The notes under the pieces were generated by a model. It had not been told where the DNA came from. It ran no database searches and was given only the letters and a program-made list of their open reading frames with translations. 33,468 bases of DNA. Source: a virus. The stretch spans positions 1 to 33,468 of the IMG/VR virus record IMGVR_UViG_3300025889_000493; one strand, given 5' to 3'. How positions within the stretch are numbered: position 1 is the stretch's first letter; every line of letters begins with the position of its first letter. Both the position numbers and the translations under genes were made by a program. Positions 1 to 7,656 of the stretch are shown piece after piece.

Positions 1-312
1 TCCGTGAAAAGGGTCTACACCTTTGCTGTCATAAAATCTTGTAACATCTTTAGTAGTATTATTTCTTTTGTGTGCAGAATCAAGTCCTTGACCTCCACTA
101 AAATCTGAACGAGAAAATATCTGACCAATGTTTGTAGTAATATCTTCAGGATTTTGAGTAAGATTAATTTGCTGACTAGGAAACTCTGCAGAAGATATTG
201 TTAATTGTCTATTAGGTGCTATCGCAGTTCTAAATAATAAATCATCTAAAGCTAAGTCATATCCTTTTCTTTTAGGATTATCAGTTGTAGATATTGTAGG
301 TACTCTAGCCAT
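1..312 (-). CDS. tail-type structural protein, N-terminal part (cut by left edge)
   Basis: The first 104 codons of a minus-strand gene run off the left edge with no stop. It starts with an ATG at 310-312 that overlaps the last base of the upstream gene's stop (TAATG), so the two are translationally coupled. The visible part is hydrophilic and contains a segment reading IFSRSDFSGGQGLDSAHKR, followed by TRFYDSKGVDPF. I associate this pattern with tail or tail-fibre-type proteins of environmental phages, but only loosely. Its place directly after the capsid and connector genes supports a tail role. The specific function is not established. Confidence 0.6.
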   Translation of the reverse strand, partial: MARVPTISTTDNPKRKGYDLALDDLLFRTAIAPNRQLTISSAEFPSQQINLTQNPEDITTNIGQIFSRSDFSGGQGLDSAHKRNNTTKDVTRFYDSKGVDPFHG

Positions 313-1310
313 TAGGAATAACTAATCTTATTAATCGTAACTGGCTCTGGAAATCTAGCCCTTAAATCCTTTCGTGCTTGTTCTATTAGTATTCTTTGAT
401 ATGACAATAAAGAATTTCTAATACTTGTTGCAGAGTTAACAGGAAAGTTTTGTACTTGCATAGCTTGTGTAATATTTTCTACAGTAGCACTTGGTATATC
501 TCTACCTGCAATAATCTGTGCAGCTACACCAGCCATAATAATTGGTTCATATTCTGTTTCTAAACCTATAGTTGTAAGCGTATCTGTTTCTGCAGTAGGT
601 TCTACAAACTTCTTTTTAAATGTAACAAAGACTGTATGTCCAGCATTTACATTATAAACTTGAACAGCATTAACTTTATTAGGTCCATTGTTTGAATAAG
701 TAATAGTTTGTTCTGTTCCTGCTGCATCTGTATATGTAAAAGGATTAGGCAGGTCAACAAGTTCTACAGCTACACCTTGAAACACAACACCTGTTTCATC
801 AGAACCTGCAGAGAAATCTGTGTATTGTGAAATTGATTTGATAGGTGCTATTAAGTAGTTATCATTAGTTCCGCTTAGTGGAATGTATCCTGTCTTAGCA
901 GTAATTGATTTAGTTTCTGTTGCAAATAATGTAGGGTATAAATTTTTAATTTGGTCACATACAGCATCAAATACATTCTTTCTAGGAAATACTGGATTAA
1001 TTTTTATTAAGTCATCTACTGCGTGTGCTTCTAAAGAAGTTCCTCTTACAGCTCTCTTAACTGTAATCTGTTCTGCTGAAGTGTTAAGGTCTGTAACTAA
1101 CATAAGTTCTTGACCTATCTCTATAAAAGCACCAGGCTCCATAGCATCTTCTTCTTCAGAAGTTAAATATTCTGATTCGTATTGTACGATTGTGTCTGTT
1201 GCATCTGCATCTAAAGTTGCTCTTAAAACAGAAAAAGATTGTATATCATCATTTGGTTCTAAGTATTCACGATAGACTCTATCAACAAGGTTTCCTATAT
1301 TACTACTCAT
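312..1310 (-). CDS. head-to-tail connector / neck protein (probable)
   Basis: 332 residues from the ATG at 1308-1310. An upstream TTG would add seven residues but has no ribosome site and lies close to the terminator, so I prefer the ATG. The N-terminal half has the pattern EIGQELMLVTDL...ITVKRAVRGTSLEAHAVDDLIKINPVFPR followed by a DAV...IKNLYP helix. Phage neck or head-completion proteins I recall from actinophages share the 'VxRG..GT...H..xDxIxINPxFPR' arrangement. It lies just after the major capsid gene, where connectors usually are. The C-terminal half is of unknown fold. Adaptor, stopper or tail-terminator are all possible. The role is inferred from motif and order. Confidence 0.6.
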   Translation of the reverse strand: MSSNIGNLVDRVYREYLEPNDDIQSFSVLRATLDADATDTIVQYESEYLTSEEEDAMEPGAFIEIGQELMLVTDLNTSAEQITVKRAVRGTSLEAHAVDDLIKINPVFPRKNVFDAVCDQIKNLYPTLFATETKSITAKTGYIPLSGTNDNYLIAPIKSISQYTDFSAGSDETGVVFQGVAVELVDLPNPFTYTDAAGTEQTITYSNNGPNKVNAVQVYNVNAGHTVFVTFKKKFVEPTAETDTLTTIGLETEYEPIIMAGVAAQIIAGRDIPSATVENITQAMQVQNFPVNSATSIRNSLLSYQRILIEQARKDLRARFPEPVTINKISYS

Positions 1311-1327
1311 TTCTAACCTATGATAGC

Positions 1328-1360
1328 ACAAGAAAAGGGTGGAGGTGGAGTTCCACCCTA
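1328..1360 (-). terminator. intrinsic terminator after the capsid gene
   Basis: On the minus strand an 8-bp perfect stem (AGGGTGGA / TCCACCCT, 1336-1343 with 1352-1359) closes an 8-nt loop and is followed by TTTC. It sits in the only gap between the capsid gene and the connector. It probably works as a partial terminator that sets capsid protein above the downstream neck and tail genes. Confidence 0.65.
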
Positions 1361-1379
1361 ATCTTGATAATTAAATTAC

Positions 1380-2510
1380 TTAGGCTGAATCAGCTTTAGC
1401 AATCTTTAAGTGATATGAAGGAGGACCAAATTCGAATCCCATCTCCATATAAATTGCTTTACCAATTCTAGCGTTTGCACTTTGGTCAATATCTCTGACG
1501 AAAACTGTTCCGAAACCAGGGATATTGGTAAAGACTGGACTAATGTAAGCCAAGTCTACAATGAACGCTGTGTCAGCAGGAAGAATGTTAGGGTCAACTA
1601 CCATCATTCCAACTGTGCCAAATGGTGTAACGATTGAGTCAATGTCAACACCACCAACATTTCTATCTCTTGGTAAGATAGCAGCTAATGTGCCACTTAA
1701 AGAGTTAGTAAGAAGTTCTTTGTTAAGGTCAAGCATTTGCTTTGGATTAACAACAAGAACTGGGTTAGACATTGGTGCGTGTGCATCATACAATCTCTTT
1801 AAGGATTCTGCAATAGCATCCCAAGAAAGGACTCTTGCTGCTCCTGTACCATCACCTGCTGCATCGTTGTAATAAATATTACCACCAGTTGCAACTGGAG
1901 CGACTGTATTGTCTGCGTTAGCGTTAAGTTCACACCATTCTTTAAGTCCTCGCATTTCACGAGTACCTGAACCTGGTGTAACATTAGCACCATCTGAATA
2001 AGTTCCATTGAATGCAAACCATTCAACTTCCCTTGCTACTTTTTCGAGAGCCTTTTCCATTTGAAAAGCGAACTCATCATTCACTGGGCTACCACCAAAT
2101 AATCCTAATTTATCACCAGCAGTTACTGTTCCATCTCCATCAGAAGCATTAACAATATTTGCGGATAAATCAAAAGGATTTTGGTTTTGAGTAGATGCCA
2201 AAGCTGTGTAAGTCATTTGTACACCCTTGTGGAAAATCTGAGTTACATAGTGATATGCAGCTCTATCTCTTCCTAGATATTCTGTAGGTGTAGAACCTTC
2301 TTGACCTTTGGTTGGCTCAGAGTTAATGACTGCATTATCTTCTACTTGGAATTGCCAAAATGTAGATTGGATAACTTTGCCACCGCCACTGATTCCGCCA
2401 ACTGCAGATGTGAAAGGTGTTCTTTGACCACCGACTTTGAATAATTCACCAGTGAAGTTATTTATGTTTTGTGCATAAATCGTACTATTAGTTAACGATA
2501 TTGATGCCAT
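1380..2510 (-). CDS. major capsid protein, SU10-like family
   Basis: 376 residues, starting at an ATG with a strong AGGAGAA site seven bases upstream. The N-terminal region (FTGELFKVGGQRTPFTSAVGG, then a QSTFWQFQVED segment) and the later ALEKVAREVEWFAFNG, VLVVNPKQMLDLN and VDPNILPADTAFIVDLAYI segments are those of the SU10-type (DUF5309-like) HK97-fold capsid proteins. It assembles the icosahedral or prolate shell around the scaffold encoded just upstream, and is followed by a terminator. Length is normal for the family. Confidence is high for capsid, slightly lower for the exact subfamily. Confidence 0.88.
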   Translation of the reverse strand: MASISLTNSTIYAQNINNFTGELFKVGGQRTPFTSAVGGISGGGKVIQSTFWQFQVEDNAVINSEPTKGQEGSTPTEYLGRDRAAYHYVTQIFHKGVQMTYTALASTQNQNPFDLSANIVNASDGDGTVTAGDKLGLFGGSPVNDEFAFQMEKALEKVAREVEWFAFNGTYSDGANVTPGSGTREMRGLKEWCELNANADNTVAPVATGGNIYYNDAAGDGTGAARVLSWDAIAESLKRLYDAHAPMSNPVLVVNPKQMLDLNKELLTNSLSGTLAAILPRDRNVGGVDIDSIVTPFGTVGMMVVDPNILPADTAFIVDLAYISPVFTNIPGFGTVFVRDIDQSANARIGKAIYMEMGFEFGPPSYHLKIAKADSA

Positions 2511-2533
2511 ATATATCTTCTCCTATATCTAAA

Positions 2534-3031
2534 TTACTTATTATCTTCTTTAAGAGTTTCCATCATACGAAGTTTCGCATTGATTTTATCTCTTGGTTTT
2601 ATATTTGGGTCTTTAACGAATTTCATAAATTCTGCTGATACATCTATAGGTGTAGCATTTACTCCAATCCTATTGAGCTGTTCAACTCTTGATTGTGCTT
2701 CAACTACATTGTTAGATATTTGTTCGCTAGGTTGTTTAGAACTACTAACTTCTCCAAACTCTTGAGCTACAAATTCTCTTATTGCATTAGCAGACACTTC
2801 ACCATCGTAGAGTTTTGTAACAGCTTTACCTATGCCTTTATCTGCACTAAGTCCTAAAGAACTTAAAGCATCATTCATAGCTGTGACTTTGAACTGTTTG
2901 TTCTCTGCCTTAAGCTTTTTATACTCTTCTCTAAGTTGTTTAATACCATCAGTTGAATCATCTAATTCTTCTGTAGTATCTTCTATTTGGTTATTTATAT
3001 CTTCCATTAATTTCTCCATCTTCTCTAGCAT
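2534..3031 (-). CDS. capsid scaffolding / assembly protein
   Basis: 165 residues, highly charged. The N-terminal 50 residues (LEKMEKLMEDINNQIEDTTEELDD...) form a predicted coiled coil, and the C-terminus is short and basic (KPRDKINAKLRMMETLKEDNK), as in scaffolds that bind capsid with a basic C-terminal helix. It directly precedes the capsid gene. The start is uncertain: the ATG at 3029-3031 has AGGA 9 nt upstream, while an in-frame ATG at 3005-3007 has a better GGAG six bases away, giving 157 residues. No protease is visible nearby, so the scaffold may leave intact. Function rests on position and coiled-coil character. Confidence 0.75.
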   Translation of the reverse strand: MLEKMEKLMEDINNQIEDTTEELDDSTDGIKQLREEYKKLKAENKQFKVTAMNDALSSLGLSADKGIGKAVTKLYDGEVSANAIREFVAQEFGEVSSSKQPSEQISNNVVEAQSRVEQLNRIGVNATPIDVSAEFMKFVKDPNIKPRDKINAKLRMMETLKEDNK

Positions 3032-3162
3032 ATAAAATAATCCTATAGTATTAATCGCTAGGTAATTAAAAGGATTTTACACAAGGGTTTACGAACAACA
3101 GGTAACACACCTTGGAGGCGTTACCGAATTTTGCAGCCCTATTTGCCGACCTGCCAGGCACT
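3032..3162 (-). other. structured 5' leader of the capsid operon
   Basis: This is the longest gene-free stretch in the virion block and is visibly richer in G+C than its neighbours. As minus-strand RNA it forms GGTAACGC / GTGTTACC (3118-3125 with 3101-3108), 8 bp including one G-U pair. In the plus-strand RNA the same position would be an A-C mismatch, so the fold fits leftward transcription. A second short stem TGCC/GGCA (3145-3161) contains the palindrome CCTGGCAGG next to the expected start site. Neither hairpin has a T-run, so these are more likely translational, processing or operator elements than terminators. Confidence 0.5.
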
Positions 3163-3168
3163 ACAATA

Positions 3169-3195
3169 AGTATAGCAGATTTATTTCTCTGTCAA
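3169..3195 (-). promoter_or_regulatory. sigma70-type promoter for the capsid operon
   Basis: Read on the minus strand: a perfect -35 box TTGACA (3190-3195), a 15-nt spacer, and an extended -10 TGC-TATACT (TATACT at 3169-3174). Transcription would start near 3162, leaving a leader of about 130-155 nt before the scaffold gene. The -35 box overlaps the last codons of the upstream virion gene. The spacer is two bases shorter than ideal; the TGn extension probably compensates. Confidence 0.7.
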
Positions 3196-4242
3196 GCCAA
3201 TTACTGCACCTTCTTGTGTTTTAGCTGCACCAAGTTGTACTGTAGATTCTGATGCTGCCTGTGCTTCAATAGCTTGTAATTGTAATGTTGTATCTAAATC
3301 TCCAAGATACTGTGCTTGTAATATTTCCATAGCAGAAGGAGCTTCAGTTCTAAGTTGCCTTCTAGCTAATCTAGAACTAATCAAAGCTCTATCTACTGCA
3401 GCTTGGAATGTTCTTTGTGCTTCTGATTGCTGTAACCCTGCACCTACTAAACTTTCGATAGCAGTTCTACTAGCTTCAACACCAGCAGTAACTGCATATT
3501 GGTTACCTATTCTTGCAACATTAAGTTGCCTATTTAAAATCTGTGCATTGACATCAGGGTCTATTATTAAAGGAATAAGTGCAGCTTCATCTAGTTCTAT
3601 TGTTTCACCTAACTCTGTTGAATAATAATTTTCATAAGCTTGTAATACATTTCTTTTCTGTTCTTGAGATAAGTTACTAAGTTGTCTATCAGCTACAGAT
3701 AATCTAGCTGCTACTTCATCTGGGTTAACATTATTTTGTACAAGTTGTGGAAAGAGTGTATCAATAACTTGTCCTCCATATCCACCTATACCAAACTCAT
3801 TAAAGTGTATAAGTACAGCTTCTTTATTTTGTAGATACACTGCTTCTGTCATTCTTAAAGAACCGTCATCTCTAGTAATACCAGGAAATACTTTTTCATA
3901 ACTATCACTAGCTCTCATCTTAGCTAATGCAAATGTTGCTTCACCTGTTTCTATATAGCCTTGAACATATTCATCTATAAGTTTCTTACCTTCTACTGGT
4001 GCAAGTTTTGTAAGCCAAGGCATAAGCACTTGTGCTTGTTCTGCTGTATATGTAGCGTCAGTTGATTCTGTGCTAGTTGTTTTATCTGCTACAGTTCCTG
4101 TATAATTTTCACCACCAACATCAGTTGATGCATCAAAAGCATCTTGATAACTAGTTGTATATCCTCTTTCTTTATACCAATCAACTTGGTCAGCAGATAC
4201 TTCATATCCTGCTAAATAATCTTTTCTATAAACTCTTACCAT
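3181..4242 (-). CDS. probable internal virion (ejection) protein
   Basis: 353 residues. The start ATG overlaps the previous stop (TAATG) and has GAGGA upstream. The N-terminus is a small basic/aromatic module (VRVYRKDYLAGYEVSADQVDWY), then a Thr/Ser/Asp-rich linker to about residue 65. The rest is Ala/Gln/Glu-rich and almost wholly helical, ending in ESTVQLGAAKTQEGAVIGLTEK. No enzymatic motif is seen. Long helical Gln/Ala-rich proteins encoded in a run with a lysozyme and a giant protein are typical of podoviral inner-core or ejection proteins. This is an inference from composition and context. Confidence 0.5.
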   Translation of the reverse strand: MVRVYRKDYLAGYEVSADQVDWYKERGYTTSYQDAFDASTDVGGENYTGTVADKTTSTESTDATYTAEQAQVLMPWLTKLAPVEGKKLIDEYVQGYIETGEATFALAKMRASDSYEKVFPGITRDDGSLRMTEAVYLQNKEAVLIHFNEFGIGGYGGQVIDTLFPQLVQNNVNPDEVAARLSVADRQLSNLSQEQKRNVLQAYENYYSTELGETIELDEAALIPLIIDPDVNAQILNRQLNVARIGNQYAVTAGVEASRTAIESLVGAGLQQSEAQRTFQAAVDRALISSRLARRQLRTEAPSAMEILQAQYLGDLDTTLQLQAIEAQAASESTVQLGAAKTQEGAVIGLTEK

Positions 4243-5489
4243 TATATTCCTCTTATAACATTACCACCCAAACTATTATTTAGCTGGGAAGCTACAGTTC
4301 TTCCAAAGTATTGATTACCAGTTTCATATGCTTTTTTTCTCATAGATTTACCAGCATCTTGAAAACCTAATCCCAATGTTTCATAGAAGTAAGTATCTGT
4401 TTCATCTGGTGCATCACCAAAGATAGAAGTATATAGCTGTCTATATGGTCCAGCTACTTGTGCATAGTTTAAACCTTTACTTGCAAATCTTTCAAAGTAT
4501 GGGTCACTATCAAATATCTTTTGTAATACTTCCTCTGCTTTATCTACTTGGTCAGTAGATACAAAGTAAGATACTTGTTTTTTAGTATCTTCATCTAAAG
4601 TATTATATTTCATTTGACCTAAGTATCTTATGCCTAATCTCTCTGCTTCTTTAGACTTTCTAAAATCTAATGAACCTAAATCAAACTTAAGACCAGTATC
4701 TACTTGTTCTTGTATTAAATTTTGAAATGATAAGTATCTAGAATCTTCTGGATTAAGTACATCTATTCCTGTGTAATGTTTAACAAAGTCATCTAAGTTG
4801 CTAGAGTTTAATAAACCTTGTGTATAAACTTCAATTAAGTTTTGATATGATTCAAAATTATTATTAACAAAGTCATCTACATCAATACCTATCTTTGTAA
4901 GAGTTGCATTTAATTCATCTGTTCTAACATCTCTAAGCTCTCTTAATCTTGCATTAGTTTGATAGTCATTGTTTTTTAAACCACCAGCATTTATAAATTG
5001 TAATTGTCCAATAGTCCAAGGCATCTTAAGTTGTTTAAGTCTTGGGTCATTTTCATCTATAGGTCTGTTTAACCATAGGTGTTCTAGTAATAAAGACATA
5101 CCTGGTGCAGCTACAACATTACCTGTTTCATCTGTTTGAACTTCATAAAACCAGGGTGCATATTCTTTGTAAAGTTCAATGGTTTCTTCAAATGCTTCAG
5201 CAGGGTTGAAGTCATCCATATCATCATAATATTCAGATATAGCAGAAGCACTAAGTGCTGTATGTCCTAAGAGTATTCCAGGTGCTGAATAAACTATCTT
5301 TGGTAATTGTCTTTCATTAGTTAATCCGTGTGGCTTAATAGTTCCTACATCGTATGAAATATATATTGGTTCATCTGCTGATAAAAAATCTCCAGCATCA
5401 TACAAGTAATAATACTTACCAGTATCTGCATCGTAATATACTAAATCTGGTGTAGGTTTATCTGAATACTTCCAAGCTTTTTCACTCAT
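4242..5489 (-). CDS. virion structural protein of unknown function
   Basis: 415 residues, start ATG overlapping the lysozyme stop by four bases (ATGA). It opens with a Tyr/Asp-rich segment (PDLVYYDADTGKYYYLYDAGD) that looks like a small beta-structured module, then becomes mostly helical with several Asp/Asn-rich turns. No transmembrane segment or catalytic motif is evident. It lies between the GH24 lysozyme and another helical virion protein and probably belongs to the internal core or ejection apparatus. I do not recognise the family. Confidence 0.5.
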   Translation of the reverse strand: MSEKAWKYSDKPTPDLVYYDADTGKYYYLYDAGDFLSADEPIYISYDVGTIKPHGLTNERQLPKIVYSAPGILLGHTALSASAISEYYDDMDDFNPAEAFEETIELYKEYAPWFYEVQTDETGNVVAAPGMSLLLEHLWLNRPIDENDPRLKQLKMPWTIGQLQFINAGGLKNNDYQTNARLRELRDVRTDELNATLTKIGIDVDDFVNNNFESYQNLIEVYTQGLLNSSNLDDFVKHYTGIDVLNPEDSRYLSFQNLIQEQVDTGLKFDLGSLDFRKSKEAERLGIRYLGQMKYNTLDEDTKKQVSYFVSTDQVDKAEEVLQKIFDSDPYFERFASKGLNYAQVAGPYRQLYTSIFGDAPDETDTYFYETLGLGFQDAGKSMRKKAYETGNQYFGRTVASQLNNSLGGNVIRGI

Positions 5490-6235
5490 TGTAAATTCGC
5501 TTCCTGCCTTCTAATATCTGTTTTAATTTGTGCAGCTTCATAACTTCCTGCTTCTTTAGGAACTTGTGATTTAAACTTAGAATAAAAACTATCAAGTATA
5601 TTTATTTTACTTACATCAGGTTCAACTACTTGTCCTGGTTCAGGAAAATATTTAGCTGGTTTTAAACTTAACAAATCATTTACTAACATTGGGTGTACAT
5701 CTACAGGATTACCACTAGCATCAAAAATAGTTACAGGTCCTTCAGGTATTCTATTACCACTTAAATCTGTTTTACTATCAAACTCATTTGCAAACTTAAC
5801 TTCTTTATCAATTCTATTAATGTACCATTGTGGTGCTTCTTCACCTCTATATTGTTCATAAGCATCTAACTGTGCTTTTCTAACTAAGTCAATGTTACCT
5901 TCAGCAATTACATCTATAGTTGCTCCTAATGCCCAAGGTCTATTGAAATACACAAGCATCATATAATCTAGTTGCTCTTCTGTAGCTGTAAGATTTCTAT
6001 TCTTTAACATCTGTTCAGCGTGTCCTCTAGCTGCACCTAAATCTTTAGCTAATATTTCTAATCCTTGTTCTTTAGTTATAACTGTATTCTTATTAAATTT
6101 AAATGTTCCAGTAGCATTAGTATGTCCATAACCAATAGTTAATACACCATTAATATCTTTATATGGTTTAGCGTGGAACTCACCTTCCATCTCTTCAATT
6201 ACTTCTATTATTGGTTGTGGTAAATCGTATTCCAT
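5486..6235 (-). CDS. GH24 (T4-type) lysozyme, probably virion-associated
   Basis: 249 residues. The N-terminal 150 residues match phage-type lysozyme: EG at 17-18, YKD at 25-27 and NGVLTIGYGHT at 29-39, giving the catalytic triad E17, D27, T33. It hydrolyses the beta-1,4 bond between MurNAc and GlcNAc. The E-to-D spacing is one residue longer than in T4 lysozyme. An extra C-terminal domain of about 90 residues follows (VTIFDASGNPVDVHPMLVND...), absent from simple endolysins. There is no signal peptide. Its place inside the internal-virion gene run, far from the holin at 33.1 kb, suggests it acts during DNA entry; use as the lysis endolysin is possible too. Confidence 0.8.
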   Translation of the reverse strand: MEYDLPQPIIEVIEEMEGEFHAKPYKDINGVLTIGYGHTNATGTFKFNKNTVITKEQGLEILAKDLGAARGHAEQMLKNRNLTATEEQLDYMMLVYFNRPWALGATIDVIAEGNIDLVRKAQLDAYEQYRGEEAPQWYINRIDKEVKFANEFDSKTDLSGNRIPEGPVTIFDASGNPVDVHPMLVNDLLSLKPAKYFPEPGQVVEPDVSKINILDSFYSKFKSQVPKEAGSYEAAQIKTDIRRQEANLQ

Positions 6236-7656
6236 TATTTAGTTAAACTCGCTATAGCTACTCCTAATCCCTGTTGGTAAGCAACATCTTGTTTACCTTG
6301 GTCAATTAGTGGTTTGAAATAATTATATACAAACTCATCTAATCCTGTAGAGAAAGCTGCTGAAACATCAGCATCTGACATTGATGGAGGTAATAAATAA
6401 TAATCTTGTTCTGTACCTGCTAACTTATCTTGAGCTGCTTGTTTAGCAACATCTACTCTAGCTTGTTCATAAATCTTTTGTGATTCTGCATATGCTGCAG
6501 ATAATCTTTCTATTTCTTTTCCTGCCCAGTCATAGATAACTTGATAATCTCTAACACTAGGATTAGCACCAATAGTATCTCTAACTGTTTGATTAACATT
6601 AAACTTTAAGAAATCTGGATTAGCTTGTGCTAACAATGTTGGTGCAGTAAGTATAGGATTGGTATCTCTTAAACTTATTTCAGATATTGAATCTATAAAA
6701 TAGTTTCTAAGAAAACCTAAGAATGCACCCTCATCTCCATTTGCTGCAGCATTAATTTCTTTCAAGTCATCTATATCTATTCCATATTCTGGTTTTGTAT
6801 TTAAATAACTAAATGCTGATTCTAATGCTTGTATGGTGGCATCTTCACCTGGTGTTCCTATTTCACCAATAGTTCCCATTACATAAGAACCAGGTTGTAA
6901 GAAACCAGCTTCCATTAGTTCTGTTTGTATTTCAATTATTCTTTCTGGTGCAAGTCCAGCTAAAAATGCTGGAGCTAAACCAAAGTTATACAAAGGTGTA
7001 AGTTTATTATTACCTGCTGCTTCTCTATAATTTTTTAATTGTATATCATCTTGTAATCCATAGAATGTCATTGGAGAATATTCAGATGCATATCTAGCAA
7101 AGTAACTATCATCTGTTATAGATGGTGTACCTAAATCTTTTAATTCAATAGAAGTAACTACATCTAATAAAGCTTCAGTATCTCCATCTGCTTTATACTT
7201 TTCATAAGCTGCATCAAGTAATCCTTTTTCACTTGCACCTAATTGGAAATCTCTTTTAGCTCTACCACCTGGTGTAGTATCAATATTAGATGAAACATAA
7301 TCTGCATATTCTGCATCTGCTTCTCTGATAATATCTGCTACATCTACATTTGCTGAAATTTCTTCAATAGGTTGTCCAGTTAATCCAGCTACAAATGCTG
7401 ATGTTATACCTTTTCTTCTGTTTAAATCTTCAGAAGTAGGAATTAAATATCTAGAAATAGCTTTCATTACTTCTGTATCTGCACCTTTTTCTAATAATAC
7501 AAGTACATCTTCTACAACATTCTTAGGCATATCAGGTAAAGCAGCAAAAAAAGCAGAAGTAAATTCTTTTGCTGTTAGTATTCCATTTTCTACTGCATCA
7601 TAAATAGACCTAAGTGTTAGTCCTATCTGTTGATACTTCTGCTGTTCTTTATCCAT
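6235..7656 (-). CDS. large helical virion protein (probable internal/ejection protein)
   Basis: 473 residues, start ATG preceded by GGAGG ten bases upstream and coupled to the giant gene. Predominantly helical, with repeated LxxA and Glu/Ala-rich stretches. Recognisable patches include ITSAFVAGLTGQPIEEISANV (residues about 83-103) and YNFGLAPAFLAGLAPERIIEIQ (about 222-243). The acidic C-terminal part is aromatic (LDEFVYNYFKPLIDQGKQD). No enzyme motif. Context between the giant protein and the lysozyme suggests an ejection-complex component. Family not recognised. Confidence 0.5.
   Translation of the reverse strand: MDKEQQKYQQIGLTLRSIYDAVENGILTAKEFTSAFFAALPDMPKNVVEDVLVLLEKGADTEVMKAISRYLIPTSEDLNRRKGITSAFVAGLTGQPIEEISANVDVADIIREADAEYADYVSSNIDTTPGGRAKRDFQLGASEKGLLDAAYEKYKADGDTEALLDVVTSIELKDLGTPSITDDSYFARYASEYSPMTFYGLQDDIQLKNYREAAGNNKLTPLYNFGLAPAFLAGLAPERIIEIQTELMEAGFLQPGSYVMGTIGEIGTPGEDATIQALESAFSYLNTKPEYGIDIDDLKEINAAANGDEGAFLGFLRNYFIDSISEISLRDTNPILTAPTLLAQANPDFLKFNVNQTVRDTIGANPSVRDYQVIYDWAGKEIERLSAAYAESQKIYEQARVDVAKQAAQDKLAGTEQDYYLLPPSMSDADVSAAFSTGLDEFVYNYFKPLIDQGKQDVAYQQGLGVAIASLTK

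Noticed and set aside
1311-1331. TTG start adding seven residues to the connector
   Set aside because: No ribosome site, and it lies against the terminator; the internal ATG at 1308-1310 is better.
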